Below are positions 1 through 8,548 of a stretch of DNA of 32,590 nucleotides, one piece after another. The translations under genes were made by a program, and so were the position numbers. The number at the start of each line of letters is the position of its first letter. Within the stretch, counting starts at the first letter, position 1. The stretch lies in the NCBI GenBank assembly GCA_015657575.1, contig JACDQN010000502.1:1-32590 (forward strand), read 5' to 3'. Below the pieces are notes generated by a model. The model was not told the DNA's origin and made no database searches. It saw only the letters and a program-made list of their open reading frames with translations. This DNA comes from Sphingopyxis sp. GTDB taxonomy: Bacteria; Pseudomonadota; Alphaproteobacteria; Sphingomonadales; Sphingomonadaceae.

Positions 1-695
1 CCCATGCCGGCGAGACTGGCGTCGATGCGCACCGCGCCGGCCTGCGCCGCGACGATCGAGTTTGCGACGCCGAGCGAGAGATTGTGATGCGCATGCATCC
101 CGCGCTGCGTTTCGGGCTTGAGGACCCGATCGTAAGCTTCGAAGCGGGTCCGGACGCCGTCCATGTCGAGGGCTCCGCCGCTGTCGGTTACATAGATGCA
201 ATGGGCGCCATATCCCTCCATGAGCAAGGCTTGCTGCGCGAGCGCTTCGGGATCGATCATATGGCTCATCATCAGGAAGCCAGAGACGTCCATGCCGAGG
301 TCCCGCGCAATCCCGATATGCTGCTTTGCAACGTCGGCTTCGGTGCAATGGGTAGCGACGCGCACCGAGCGGACGCCGAGACTGTGCGCGCGCCTCAGTT
401 CCTCGACCGTTCCGATGCCCGGAACCAGAAGCGTCGTCAGCACCGCATGTTCGATGACATCAGCCGCTGCCTCGATCCACTCCCAATCGGTGTGGGCCCC
501 AAACCCGTAATTAAAGGATGTCCCGTTGAGGCCGTCGCCATGCGAGACTTCGATGGCATCGACCCCGGCTGCGTCGAGCGCCTTTGCAATGGCTCGCACG
601 CTGTCGGTGCCATACATGTGAAGGATGGCATGCATCCCGTCGCGGAGCGTTACATCCTGGATGTAAAGCGACTGGCTGGATGGATCGAAGGTCAT
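1..695 (-). CDS. dmpG: 4-hydroxy-2-oxovalerate aldolase (partial, cut by left edge)
   Basis: Last gene seen of the lower meta-cleavage pathway. The family splits 4-hydroxy-2-oxovalerate into pyruvate and acetaldehyde and forms a complex that channels acetaldehyde to the acylating dehydrogenase encoded just upstream. Reading the minus strand from 695 gives [20 protein letters not shown], with the DmpG/MhpE signature 'VTLRDGMHA' followed by '[15 protein letters not shown]', 'VATHCTEAD', 'YVTDSGGA' and the metal-site '[14 protein letters not shown]'. About 231 of roughly 340 residues are present; the C-terminus lies beyond position 1. The ATG overlaps the stop of the acetaldehyde dehydrogenase gene as ATGA (692-695), which implies translational coupling. 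Identification is firm. Confidence 0.95.
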   Translation of the reverse strand, partial: MTFDPSSQSLYIQDVTLRDGMHAILHMYGTDSVRAIAKALDAAGVDAIEVSHGDGLNGTSFNYGFGAHTDWEWIEAAADVIEHAVLTTLLVPGIGTVEELRRAHSLGVRSVRVATHCTEADVAKQHIGIARDLGMDVSGFLMMSHMIDPEALAQQALLMEGYGAHCIYVTDSGGALDMDGVRTRFEAYDRVLKPETQRGMHAHHNLSLGVANSIVAAQAGAVRIDASLAGM

Positions 696-1628
696 GCTGC
701 GATTCTCCCCGTCTGACGCACGAGGACTTCGGCGGCAGCCTTTGCCGCAGCGGTCATGATATCGAGGTTGCCGGCATATTTTGGCAAATAGTCGCCGGCG
801 CCTTCGACCTCGAGGAAGACGCTGGTCTTCATTCCTTCGAATTCGCCATAGCCCGGGATCTTTAGCGGCCGGTTCGATCCGAACCGTTCGAACTGAATGT
901 CCTGCTTCAATCGATACCCTGGCACATAACGCTGGACCTCGGCGACCATCGCCTTGACGGCATCGCAGACCAAGCTCTCGTCAACCAAGTCGGTCAGGGT
1001 GAAGATCGTGTCGCGCATGATCATCGGCGGGTCGGCCGGATTGAGAATGATGATCGCGCGGCCTTTGGCCGCTCCCCCCAACAACCTCGATGCCCTTGGC
1101 CGTGGTGCGCGTGAACTCGTCGATATTGGCCCTTGTACCGGGTCCGGCCGACCGGGACGAAACCGACGCGACGATTTCCGCATAATGGACCGGCGTGACG
1201 CTCGACACCGCAGCGACAATCGGGATCGTCGCCTGTCCGCCGCACGTGACCATATTGATATTGCGAGCGCCCGAGGAGACCGCTGCGTTGACCGGCGGTA
1301 CCACGAAAGGGCCGAGCGCGGCGGGCGTCAGATCGACGACAAGCTTTCCATCCGCTGCGAGGGCCTTGGCATGTTCGACATGCGCATAGGCTGAGGTCGC
1401 GTCGAAAACGAGCTCGATGTCAGGGTAATTCGTAAGCGCGCGCAGTCCATCGATACCTTCGTGGGTCGTGGTTACGCCGCGCGCGCGCGCCATCGCAAGG
1501 CCTTCGGAGGCGGGATCTATTCCTACCACAACGGCAAGTTCGAGTTCGCTCGAGCCCCGCAATATCTTGACCATGAGATCGGTGCCGATGTTGCCCGATC
1601 CGATGATCGCGCATTTCGTCTTCGCCAT
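692..1628 (-). CDS. dmpF: acetaldehyde dehydrogenase (acylating), with a one-base frameshift
   Basis: Converts acetaldehyde, NAD+ and CoA to acetyl-CoA as partner of the aldolase next door. The N-terminal part has the NAD-binding '[12 protein letters not shown]', then '[16 protein letters not shown]', which carries the catalytic Cys of the family. The C-terminal part ('[18 protein letters not shown]') is in another frame. The break sits at a run of six C on the plus strand (1074-1079). With five instead of six, 'GIEVVGG' continues directly into '[13 protein letters not shown]', giving 311 residues, the normal length. As written, translation would leave the frame and end near 981 with a garbled tail. 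The gene lies 27 bp after the hydratase stop and shares ATGA with the aldolase start. Sequencing error is the likeliest explanation; a real mutation would break the pathway's last step. Confidence 0.93.
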
Positions 1629-1655
1629 CTCTTTATCCCTTTCCGGTTGATCGCC

Positions 1656-2459
1656 TCAGCTTGCAAACGCCGCTTTGACGGTCCCGACTCCATTGATTCT
1701 GGCCTCGACGACGTCGCCGGCCGCGACGGTTGCCATGGGTCCGAGAGCGCCCGACAGAAGAACATCTCCGGCAAGAAGCGGACGGCCTTCGCGTGCCATG
1801 ACGCGCGCCAGCCACAAGGAGGCACTGATCGGGCTGCCAAGACAGGCGACGCCCGCGCCGACAGAAACAGGCTCGCCGCGGCATTCCATCACCATCCCGC
1901 ACGCGCGTAGGTCGAGCCCGTCGAGCTTGCGCGGAACGGCGCCAAGCACGAACAGACCGCTCGAAGCATTATCGGCGATGGTGTCCAAGATCCGGATGTC
2001 CCAATTGGCGATGCGGCTGTCCACGACCTCGATCGCGGGCACGACATATTCGACCGCCCGGATCAGTTCGGCGATCGTAAGGTCGGGCTGAAGGAGGTCG
2101 CGCCCGACCACGATCGCGATTTCCGCTTCGACCTTTGGCTGGATGACCCGCCCGAGCCCGATCGGCTCGCCCTCGGGCACATCCATATCAGCGAAGAGCA
2201 TGCCATAGTCGGGCTGGTCCACGCCGAGCTGCTTCTGGACCGCCCGCGAGGTAAGCCCGATCTTGCGTCCGACGAGACGGCGCCCCGAGGAGAGTGCGTG
2301 GCGGGTGTTCAATTCCTGCACCGCATAGGCCGCCGCGACGCCACCGCCGCTGAGGCTTTCGCGAAGCGGGGGGATCGGCGAGCGCTTTTCGGCCGCCGTT
2401 CGCAGGGCGATCGCTGCTTCTTCAATGATGTCAGGGTCAAGTGTATTTTGTTCGGACAT
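1656..2459 (-). CDS. dmpE: 2-hydroxypenta-2,4-dienoate hydratase (2-oxopent-4-enoate hydratase)
   Basis: Adds water to 2-hydroxypenta-2,4-dienoate to give 4-hydroxy-2-oxovalerate, the substrate of the aldolase. The protein (267 residues) shows the MhpD/DmpE/XylJ pattern: 'GRKIGLTS' near residue 80, 'DYGMLFADM', 'PKVEAEIAIVVG' (metal-binding Glu pair region), 'VPAIEVVDSRI' and 'NASSGLFVLG'. Two in-frame ATGs lie close together. The one at 2465 overlaps the dehydrogenase stop as ATGA; the one at 2459 is better spaced from a weak GAAG ribosome site, so I chose 2459. It is part of the minus-strand lower-pathway operon. Confidence 0.94.
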   Translation of the reverse strand: MSEQNTLDPDIIEEAAIALRTAAEKRSPIPPLRESLSGGGVAAAYAVQELNTRHALSSGRRLVGRKIGLTSRAVQKQLGVDQPDYGMLFADMDVPEGEPIGLGRVIQPKVEAEIAIVVGRDLLQPDLTIAELIRAVEYVVPAIEVVDSRIANWDIRILDTIADNASSGLFVLGAVPRKLDGLDLRACGMVMECRGEPVSVGAGVACLGSPISASLWLARVMAREGRPLLAGDVLLSGALGPMATVAAGDVVEARINGVGTVKAAFAS

Positions 2460-2461
2460 GA

Positions 2462-3973
2462 TCATATCTTCACGCAGATGTTTTCGAGCTCGGTGTAGAA
2501 TTCGAGGCTGTGCGCTCCGCCCTCGCGGCCTATTCCCGATTGCCCCGAACCGCCGAATGCCGTGCGCAGGTCGCGCAGGAACCAGCAGTTCACCCAGCAC
2601 ACGCCGACGGACATTGCCGCCGCGACGCGATGAGCTCGAGAGAGATTTTCTGTCCAGACGGTAGCGCACAGGCCATAATCCGTGTCGTTCGCCCAACTTA
2701 TCGCGTCGTCTTCGGTGTCGAAGGGAATGATCCCGCAGCAAGGACCGAAAATCTCCTCCCGCATGACGGTCGAATCATGAGCGAGGCCGGTCCAGATTGT
2801 GGGTTCGACCCAGAACCCGCCCGCCGCCGCGGCATCGACGTTGGGTACCCCGCCGCCCGTAACGGCGATTGCCCCTTCGGCGATCGCCCGCTCATAATAT
2901 CCGAGCACTTTCTGCCGATGTTCTTCGCTGATCATCGGCCCGAGGTAATGCGGATCACCCTTGTTCCCGGGTTTCAGTGCGCGAGCGGCAGCGGCAAGCT
3001 TGGCTACGAAAGGTTCGAAGACGGATTGCTCGACATAGACACGCTCGGTCCCCAGGCACACTTGCCCGCTATTCAGAAAGGCGGCGCGCGAAATGCCTTC
3101 GGCTGCTTTCTCAAGATCGGCATCGGCGAAGACGATCGCTGGATTTTTGCCGCCGAGTTCGAAGCTGATGTCGCGAACGCCGACGGCAGCCTGCTTCATT
3201 ATGGCCTGCCCGGTGCCGGTTTCGCCTGTGAAGGTGATGGCATCGACGTCCGGATGGGCGGTGAGGAACTCGCCTGCTGCGCCGGGGCCGAAGCCGTGGA
3301 CGACGTTGTAGACCCCCGTGGGCATTCCGACCGCGTCCATCACTTCGCCGAGAAGGGCTGCCGTCCGCGGCGTCTCTTCGGACGGCTTGACGATCACGGT
3401 GTTCCCGCAGGCCAGCGCCGGGCCGACTTTCCAGGTCATCAGCAAGAGCGGGAAATTCCACGGGCAGACGACCGCGATGACACCCTTCGGTTTACGCACA
3501 GCGTAATTGATCGCACCGCTCCCGTCAGGCGTCGGGGTACCGAACGATTCTGTCGGGAGGGTCGTGACGATGTCGGCGAACATCCGGAAGTTCGACGCGC
3601 CGCGCGGAACATCGATGTGCGCCGCGACCGCTCTCGGCTTGCCCGTATCGGCCACTTCTGCATCGAGAAAGTCTTCCGAGCGCCGTTCGATCTCATCCGC
3701 AACAGCAGCGATGAGCCGAATGCGCTCGGCTGTTGTCATTTTGCCCCAAGGTCCTGTGAGCGCACGCTTGGCCGCCGCTACAGCGCGATCCACATCCTCA
3801 CGGGTCGCCTCATGAACGCGCCCCGTCTCCCGACCGGTGGCGGGGTCGATGTTGGGGAACGTCGCCCCCGAGCCGCCCTTTACGAACCGTCCGTCGATAA
3901 AGTTCAAGATATCCGCAGCGACAGGTCGGTTTCTCTCTTCCGGTTCGACCGCAAGCTGTTGAACCTGTACCAT
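2462..3973 (-). CDS. dmpC: 2-hydroxymuconic semialdehyde dehydrogenase
   Basis: NAD-dependent aldehyde dehydrogenase that oxidises the catechol meta-cleavage product to 2-hydroxymuconate (the 4-oxalocrotonate branch). The 503-residue protein has the standard landmarks: 'VVCPWNFPLLLM' with the oxyanion Asn at 173, 'FELGGKNPAIV' with the catalytic Glu at 272, and 'SGQVCLGTERVYV' with the nucleophile Cys at 306. The 'CLGTERVYV' variant is typical of XylG/DmpC. An AAGGAG site lies seven bases before the ATG, and the ATG directly follows the stop of the GlcG-like gene. No tautomerase or decarboxylase of this branch is visible in the window, so those genes may lie to the left or elsewhere. Confidence 0.93.
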   Translation of the reverse strand: MVQVQQLAVEPEERNRPVAADILNFIDGRFVKGGSGATFPNIDPATGRETGRVHEATREDVDRAVAAAKRALTGPWGKMTTAERIRLIAAVADEIERRSEDFLDAEVADTGKPRAVAAHIDVPRGASNFRMFADIVTTLPTESFGTPTPDGSGAINYAVRKPKGVIAVVCPWNFPLLLMTWKVGPALACGNTVIVKPSEETPRTAALLGEVMDAVGMPTGVYNVVHGFGPGAAGEFLTAHPDVDAITFTGETGTGQAIMKQAAVGVRDISFELGGKNPAIVFADADLEKAAEGISRAAFLNSGQVCLGTERVYVEQSVFEPFVAKLAAAARALKPGNKGDPHYLGPMISEEHRQKVLGYYERAIAEGAIAVTGGGVPNVDAAAAGGFWVEPTIWTGLAHDSTVMREEIFGPCCGIIPFDTEDDAISWANDTDYGLCATVWTENLSRAHRVAAAMSVGVCWVNCWFLRDLRTAFGGSGQSGIGREGGAHSLEFYTELENICVKI

Positions 3974-4399
3974 TCAGAACTCCTTCGCACCAATCGAGGC
4001 GGCGGCTGCCCGGGCGCAGGCGATGTCGAACTCCTCGGAGCCGCCCGAGACTCCAATTCCCCCGATGCAATTCCCATCGACTATGATCGGGACACCGCCG
4101 CCGAACATCACGACCCGCGGCTGATGCGCGATGCCGTTGCATAAGGCTTCGGAGCCCGAGACCAGTTCGTAGACCGCTGCCGTCGGCACTTTGAAACTTG
4201 CGGCCGTGAAGGCTTTGTCCTGAGCGATCTTTTCGGAGTGAAAGGGAGCCGCGCCGCCTTTCAGGAACGCGACCAGTTCCCCCGACGCGCCCACGACCGC
4301 AGCGACCACGGGCGTTCCGCCGGCGGTGCCATGCCCTACGGCAGCGGCGACCGCCTCCAAGGCGGACCCGTGTGCAATCGTGTGGTAGTTTTCGACCAT
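3974..4399 (-). CDS. GlcG/HbpS-like (DUF336) protein
   Basis: 141-residue protein of the GlcG/HbpS (PduO C-terminal-like) fold, recognised from 'VVAAVVGASGELVAFLKGGAAPFHS', 'IAQDKAFTAASFKVPT' and the glycine-rich 'MFGGGVPIIVDGNCIGGIGVSGG'. Members bind haem or corrinoids or act as small cofactor-associated chaperones, and the family is often embedded in aromatic and diol catabolic operons. The exact role here is unknown. It sits between the catechol 2,3-dioxygenase gene (9 bp gap) and the semialdehyde dehydrogenase gene (0 bp). A role in protecting or re-activating the iron enzyme next door is an inference from position only. Confidence 0.85.
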   Translation of the reverse strand: MVENYHTIAHGSALEAVAAAVGHGTAGGTPVVAAVVGASGELVAFLKGGAAPFHSEKIAQDKAFTAASFKVPTAAVYELVSGSEALCNGIAHQPRVVMFGGGVPIIVDGNCIGGIGVSGGSEEFDIACARAAAASIGAKEF

Positions 4400-4408
4400 C
4401 GCAGGAAG

Positions 4409-5332
4409 TCAGGTATTGACGGTCATGAAGCGGTCGTTGAGCGCCTTTTCATAATAGAAAATCGCCTTGCCCGCCTGTTCGACGCCCCACGACCGGCGAG
4501 GATTATCGGGGTAATAATCATAACCGCCGGCAAAGGTCTCGTTCCGATTTCCCGAAGGGTCGAAGAAATATATGGTCTGACCACGCGTGATACCGTGGCG
4601 CGTCGGGCCGATATCGAGTGAGATATCATAGCGACTGATGATATCGGCAGCATTTCCGACGTCGTTCCAGGATTCCAGGCGGAACGATGTATGGTGGATT
4701 TTCGCATCCTCGGGGCCTGCAAGGAACGCGATATCGTGAGCCTTATTGCTACAGCTCAGGAAGATGCCGAGCCGAGTGCCGCTCGCTTCGTCGACGAGTT
4801 CCTCGGTAACGGAAAAATCGAGCGCTTCGACGAAGATTCGCGCCGATCCCGCGACATCGATGCCGTTGAGCGCCGAGTGATCATATCGCATAGCGCGCAT
4901 GCCGCGCGGCTCACTGTGCCAGACGTCCGGGTTCTTTGTGGGAGGACCGTCTGCCGATAATTCCATGTCGGCGTAAAGGTCGAAGATATGCCCGGTAGGA
5001 ACCGCGAAGCGCAGCTTGCGTCCGACGCCCTCTTCCTCGCCCGCGGTGATCCATTCGACGTCGACGCCGGTGGCTTGCAAACGGTCTGCGAATATTTCGA
5101 GGTCGCTGTCGCGGCAAACCTTGAAGCCGATCCGATCAAGACCGGGCATATCCGCCTCGCGCAGGATGACGCTGTGTCGATCGAATTCGTCGAACCCGCG
5201 GAAAAATGCCCGGTCACCCGAACGACCGACGAGTTCCAGCCCGATCCGGTCGCGATAATGGGGGATGGCCTCCTCGAGATCGAGGACGCGCATCTGGACA
5301 AAGCCTGGTCGCATCACGCCTGTAATTGCCAT
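4409..5332 (-). CDS. dmpB: catechol 2,3-dioxygenase (type I extradiol, XylE/DmpB-like)
   Basis: Fe(II) extradiol dioxygenase that opens catechol to 2-hydroxymuconic semialdehyde. With the ATG at 5332 the protein has 307 residues, the same as XylE. It has two VOC domains. The catalytic C-terminal one shows the metal triad: His152 in 'RYDHSAL', His213 in 'AKIHHTSF' and Glu265 in 'GNRNETFAGGY'. The second-sphere motifs 'TRHGITRG' and 'YFFDPSGN' are also present. A GTG directly before the ATG is possible, but the GGGAGA site is better spaced for the ATG. It is flanked by hydrolase and dehydrogenase genes, so both branches after meta-cleavage are served. Confidence 0.95.
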   Translation of the reverse strand: MAITGVMRPGFVQMRVLDLEEAIPHYRDRIGLELVGRSGDRAFFRGFDEFDRHSVILREADMPGLDRIGFKVCRDSDLEIFADRLQATGVDVEWITAGEEEGVGRKLRFAVPTGHIFDLYADMELSADGPPTKNPDVWHSEPRGMRAMRYDHSALNGIDVAGSARIFVEALDFSVTEELVDEASGTRLGIFLSCSNKAHDIAFLAGPEDAKIHHTSFRLESWNDVGNAADIISRYDISLDIGPTRHGITRGQTIYFFDPSGNRNETFAGGYDYYPDNPRRSWGVEQAGKAIFYYEKALNDRFMTVNT

Positions 5333-5351
5333 CACCGCTCTCCCGGGAAAT

Positions 5352-6200
5352 TTAAAATTTTAGGCCGTGACTGAAAAATTCGATCACGGCGCGATTGAAA
5401 CTGGCCATCCGCTCGATCTGTACCCAATGGCCACACTCTCCAAAGAAGCGGACGTCTGAGTGTGTGATCAGGTTTCCGAGGCGCAGCGACACCTCTTGCG
5501 GAATGACTTGGTCGGCCTTGCCGTGCAGGACGAGCACTTCATGGGGAAGCGCGGCGATATCTTCCTCGCGGCTCGACAGCATAGCAATATTGGCCTGCCG
5601 GTCGGAACCGCCGAACGTCGCATGATAGGGCTCATGCGCTCCTGGGCGGATGCTCGCGTGATAACGGGAGTCGATCAGATCGTCGGTCAGCCGGCTCTGG
5701 TCCCATGCGAGCATCTTCAGCGACTCATGCATCATTTCGCGGGATGGCTCATAACCCCAGACGAAATCGAGCGCCGGCGTGAGCGGGAATTCAAGTCCAG
5801 CCGCTCCCATCAAAACGGCACGATCGACCCTGTCGGGATGGGCGATCATGAAGGCGAGCGTCACGCCGCCGCCGAAGGAATTTCCGACCATCGAGACCTG
5901 GTCGATTTCCAGGTCGTCGAGAAGACGGACCAGTTGATTGGTCCAGATGGCCTTGTCGGTGATCCGACCCACCGAGTCGCTGTAGCCGAAGCCAATCATG
6001 TCGGGAGCAATGACCCGGAATTCCTTAGCAATCTCGGGCATATTAAGCCGCCAGTTCGCCCATGCCGTGACCCCGGGGCCCGAACCGTGGACGAGGAGGA
6101 CCGGCCTGCCCTCGCCGGTGTCATGATAGTTGGTTTTGATCCCGTCAGCGACGAATGTCTTGCCGATTTCGGGCCGGACCATGTCGGGCGCCGAACTCAT
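5352..6200 (-). CDS. dmpD: 2-hydroxymuconic semialdehyde hydrolase (alpha/beta hydrolase)
   Basis: Carbon-carbon bond hydrolase of the meta-cleavage product hydrolase family, acting on ring-opened semialdehydes or ketones to give 2-hydroxypenta-2,4-dienoate plus an acid. The 282-residue protein has the oxyanion-loop 'LLVHGSGPGVTAWANW' (residues 35-50), the nucleophile elbow 'GNSFGG' (Ser108), the acid Asp230 in 'LHGKADQVIP' and His258 in 'GECGHWVQIER'. These match DmpD/XylF/TodF/BphD. No clear ribosome site precedes the ATG at 6200; an alternative ATG lies at 6182. The 170 bp upstream, before the GST stop, contain a possible operator (see 6306-6319), so the lower pathway may have its own promoter. 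Confidence 0.9.
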   Translation of the reverse strand: MSSAPDMVRPEIGKTFVADGIKTNYHDTGEGRPVLLVHGSGPGVTAWANWRLNMPEIAKEFRVIAPDMIGFGYSDSVGRITDKAIWTNQLVRLLDDLEIDQVSMVGNSFGGGVTLAFMIAHPDRVDRAVLMGAAGLEFPLTPALDFVWGYEPSREMMHESLKMLAWDQSRLTDDLIDSRYHASIRPGAHEPYHATFGGSDRQANIAMLSSREEDIAALPHEVLVLHGKADQVIPQEVSLRLGNLITHSDVRFFGECGHWVQIERMASFNRAVIEFFSHGLKF

Positions 6201-6305
6201 TGGCCAGCAACCATGTAATCATCATGTCGGGCGACCTGCCCCCAAACGGCTTCAAGCATCACTCAATCTCCGTTCCACGGGCCATCATGTCGCAGCCCTC
6301 TTGGG

Positions 6306-6319
6306 ACAATGTTTTGCAC
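6306..6319. promoter_or_regulatory. possible operator related to the divergent inverted repeat
   Basis: ACAATGTTTTGCAC here resembles the right half plus spacer of the 11-bp inverted repeat at 10071-10096; the common pattern is CAA, three or four bases, then TTGCAC. It lies in the only sizeable gap of the downstream minus-strand operon, about 110 bp before the hydrolase start. It suggests the lower pathway could be controlled by the same regulator as the divergent promoter. One arm is imperfect, and no experiment supports it. Confidence 0.35.
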
Positions 6320-6370
6320 CATGGGAAACGCGTTTGCAACCGGTAAATGAAACCGGCGCCTCTGATCCGG

Positions 6371-6975
6371 TCACTTCAGGCTCTCGGCTCGCACGGCTTC
6401 GAGGACACCGGGCTCCTCTTCCATCCGGGCGCGGTAGCGCGTCAAAGCGGGGAAGCCCGCGAGACCGATCTCCACTCGAGAGGGCCACCCGAGGATGCAA
6501 TAGAGATAGGCGTCGGCCACGGTGAAGGCGTCCCCGAAGCAATAATTCTTGTCGGTCAATTCCAGGTCGAGCGCTTGGAGATGGTGCATGACGTCCCGCT
6601 TTGCCTCAGCGCGGATCTCCGGCCCCGCGGTTTTGGAGAAGAGCGGCACGAAGCTCTTGTGCAGCTCGGAGGCGATGAAGCTCAGGCTGTCCGTCAGCGT
6701 GTAGCGAGCGATTGTTCCGGCCGGCGGGGCGAGCCCGCGCGCGGTGCCAGGTCGGCAACATAGAGAAGGATCGCTATCGTCTCTGTGAGAAGCTCGCCCG
6801 AATCCAGAAGGAGAGCAGAGCTTTTTCCCGAAGGCTTTATCGACCGGAAGTCGGCGCCATGCTCGGTTCTGCGCGTGGGCATGTCGACTTTTTCAATATC
6901 GAACTCTGCCCCTATCCGGCGCAGCGCGATGTGCGGTGCCAGCGAGCAAAGGCCAGGCGCATAGTAAAGGAGCAT
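6371..6975 (-). CDS. glutathione S-transferase (BphK-like), with a one-base frameshift
   Basis: Beta-class-like glutathione transferase of the type found in biphenyl and sphingomonad aromatic operons. The start reads MLLYYAPGLCSLAPHIALR, where the family has a catalytic Cys10 and 'SLxPHIALRE'; Cys10 is present. The N-terminal thioredoxin-like domain ends at 'ILLYVADLAPRAG' and the C-terminal helical domain ('MPLFSKTAGPEIR...', 'FTVADAYLYCILGW') is in another frame. Adding one base near 6732 restores 'AG[x]APPAGTIARYTLTDSLSFIASELHKSF' and a 201-residue protein, the BphK length. AAGGA precedes the ATG. In biphenyl operons these enzymes remove glutathione-reactive chlorinated metabolites; the role here is unproven. 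Confidence 0.88.
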
Positions 6976-7047
6976 CTCATATCCTTGTGGACGACTTGAG
7001 CACAGCGCGCGAATGGCCGTGCTTCACGCCGGAGTTGGGCCGGCGCG

Positions 7048-8070
7048 TCAGCGATCCACCTCGGAAAAGCCCTTTCCGGCGGTCAGCACCCCACAAGTCC
7101 GCATGGCACTCAGCATCATCGATGGATCGGCTTTGCCCGTTCCCACAATGTCATATGCCGTGCCGTGTGCGACCGACATATGGAGATAGGGTGGCCCCAT
7201 CATGATCACGCAGTTTCCCGAGAATCCCCATGTCTTGACGGCTATGTGGCCTTGGTCGTGAAACATCGCTAGCACGAGATCGTATCGGCCTTCGATACAT
7301 TGGCGAAAGACGGTATCGGGCGCGGATGGTCCATCGACATTGATGCCGCGCGCGCGCGCGCGCGCGACTCCAGGACCGATGGCACGATCTTCCTCATCGC
7401 CGATGGCATGAGGATTGAGACCCGCGACCACGATCCTGGGGTTGGCGACGCCCCAGCTTCGAAGCGCCGCGTCGATTTGCTGTAGGGCGGTATCGATCAA
7501 CTCGGGCGTGATGAGGTCGCAGACCGCCCGAATCGACATATGATCGGTGAGGTGGGCGACACGGAGCGGTCCGGTGAGGAGGAGCAGATAACTCTCGCCC
7601 GGCGTCGGGCTGATCACCATATCCAGCTTTCCCGCCAGTTTAAGCGATCCGGTGCTGATCGGACCCATCACTGTGCCGGCGAAGACCCCGTCGCGCGCGA
7701 GCGCATCGAGTTCGGCTAGCCACTTGGCGGTCGCAATGCCCGATTCGAGCGTATCTTTCGCGAAGGGGAGCGCGCGGTCGTCCAGCGCACCTGTATCCAG
7801 GATATCGATGACTGCCGGGTCGTCGCTGAGCGGCTCGAGCGAACGCATGACACGCAGGCGGGCCGACACTTTAGTCAGGTCAAGCGCTCGTTCGACCGAG
7901 GCCGCCGACCCCACTAATAGGGGAACCGACACCTCATGCACGCGGCCTGACGCCCAGGCGCGAACGGTAACCTCGGGTCCGATGCCTGCCGGCTCGCCGA
8001 CCATGGTACCGATGCAGGGCCGGAATCCGGCCTGCTGCGACGCTACGCCGACCTCAAATGCTGTAGACAT
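7048..8070 (-). CDS. PdxA-family NAD-dependent dehydrogenase, probable carboxylated cis-dihydrodiol dehydrogenase (TphB-like)
   Basis: 340 residues of the PdxA (4-hydroxythreonine-4-phosphate dehydrogenase) fold. 'GEPAGIGPE' lies near residue 25, and the metal-ligand histidines of the family are all present: His177 ('TDHMSIR'), His221 ('GLNPHAIG') and His271 ('FHDQGHIAVK'). Terephthalate dihydrodiol dehydrogenase TphB belongs to this family and oxidises and decarboxylates a cis-dihydrodiol carboxylate. The gene follows an alpha-beta Rieske pair, and its start overlaps the beta stop by 17 bp. I therefore infer re-aromatisation of the alpha1-beta1 product rather than pyridoxine synthesis. A (CG)10 tract encodes the alternating Ala-Arg stretch near residue 238. 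Annotation as pdxA itself would probably be misleading. Confidence 0.82.
   Translation of the reverse strand: MSTAFEVGVASQQAGFRPCIGTMVGEPAGIGPEVTVRAWASGRVHEVSVPLLVGSAASVERALDLTKVSARLRVMRSLEPLSDDPAVIDILDTGALDDRALPFAKDTLESGIATAKWLAELDALARDGVFAGTVMGPISTGSLKLAGKLDMVISPTPGESYLLLLTGPLRVAHLTDHMSIRAVCDLITPELIDTALQQIDAALRSWGVANPRIVVAGLNPHAIGDEEDRAIGPGVARARARGINVDGPSAPDTVFRQCIEGRYDLVLAMFHDQGHIAVKTWGFSGNCVIMMGPPYLHMSVAHGTAYDIVGTGKADPSMMLSAMRTCGVLTAGKGFSEVDR
7347..7366. repeat. (CG)10 dinucleotide tract inside the PdxA-family gene
   Basis: Twenty bases of uninterrupted CG repeat lie in coding sequence and encode the Ala-Arg repeats of 'VARARARG'. The gene is in frame across it when compared with the second PdxA-family gene in this window, which has the same length at this point. 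It is a potential slippage site. Confidence 0.8.
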
Positions 8071-8548
8071 CGAGCATCGTCTGCGCGAGGTCGTTGATGA
8101 CGACGGTATATTTGCGTTTTATCACAAAGGCGTCGCCCATCGGTTCGAGATCGTAAATGGCCGACCCACTGTAGACCGTCGGCCGATCCTCCAAGACCGA
8201 GGTCACCGACCAATTCGTCCGCGCCCGAATGACGTCGTCCTCATGGTCGACCGCGAGCAGGCAAAAGATATGGGAAGTGCGCGGGGCCGGCGAACTGGCC
8301 GACGACCGGCCCGTCCGAATGCGATAGACGCGGTCCTCGAGCCCTGCCCGGGTCGGATAATAGATCAGCGAAATCTCGCGCCTTGGGTCCTCGGTCAATC
8401 GGCCGCTGTCATCCCACGCGGGGACCCAATATTCGGCATCGGGATGATATAGATCGATCCAGCTATCCCAATCCTTGGCATCGAGAGCGGCCGCTTCGCG
8501 CCCGAGAAATCGCTGGATCGCGGTCCATTGCGCAACTTCGCTGCTCAT
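8054..8548 (-). CDS. aromatic-ring-hydroxylating dioxygenase beta subunit (beta1)
   Basis: Small subunit of the Rieske oxygenase whose alpha subunit is encoded directly upstream. The ATG at 8548 overlaps the alpha stop as ATGA and gives 164 residues, normal for the SnoaL/NTF2-like beta family. Recognisable features are 'FLGREAAALDAKDWDSWIDLYHPDAEYWVP', 'SLIYYPTRAGLEDRVYRI', 'PRTSHIF' and the C-terminal beta-rich 'GDAFVIKRKYTVV'. This closely follows the BenB/XylY/TphA3 pattern. It has no redox centre; it holds the alpha3-beta3 hexamer together. A longer frame extends upstream to 8626 but runs inside alpha1, so it is not the start. Confidence 0.92.
   Translation of the reverse strand: MSSEVAQWTAIQRFLGREAAALDAKDWDSWIDLYHPDAEYWVPAWDDSGRLTEDPRREISLIYYPTRAGLEDRVYRIRTGRSSASSPAPRTSHIFCLLAVDHEDDVIRARTNWSVTSVLEDRPTVYSGSAIYDLEPMGDAFVIKRKYTVVINDLAQTMLDVYSI

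Noticed and set aside
2510-4144. Long plus-strand open frame of 544 codons
   Set aside because: It is antisense to the 2-hydroxymuconic semialdehyde dehydrogenase gene, whose motifs are clear; the frame is a product of GC-rich codon bias and has no recognisable domain.
7027-7045. Hairpin CGCCGG-N7-CCGGCG between the PdxA-family stop and the GST gene
   Set aside because: Short 6-bp stem in GC-rich DNA without a T-run; expected by chance, and the genes on both sides look like one operon.
7048-8070. Reading the PdxA-family genes as vitamin B6 biosynthesis genes
   Set aside because: Two copies, each fused by overlap to an oxygenase beta gene in a catabolic operon, fit TphB-like dihydrodiol dehydrogenases far better.
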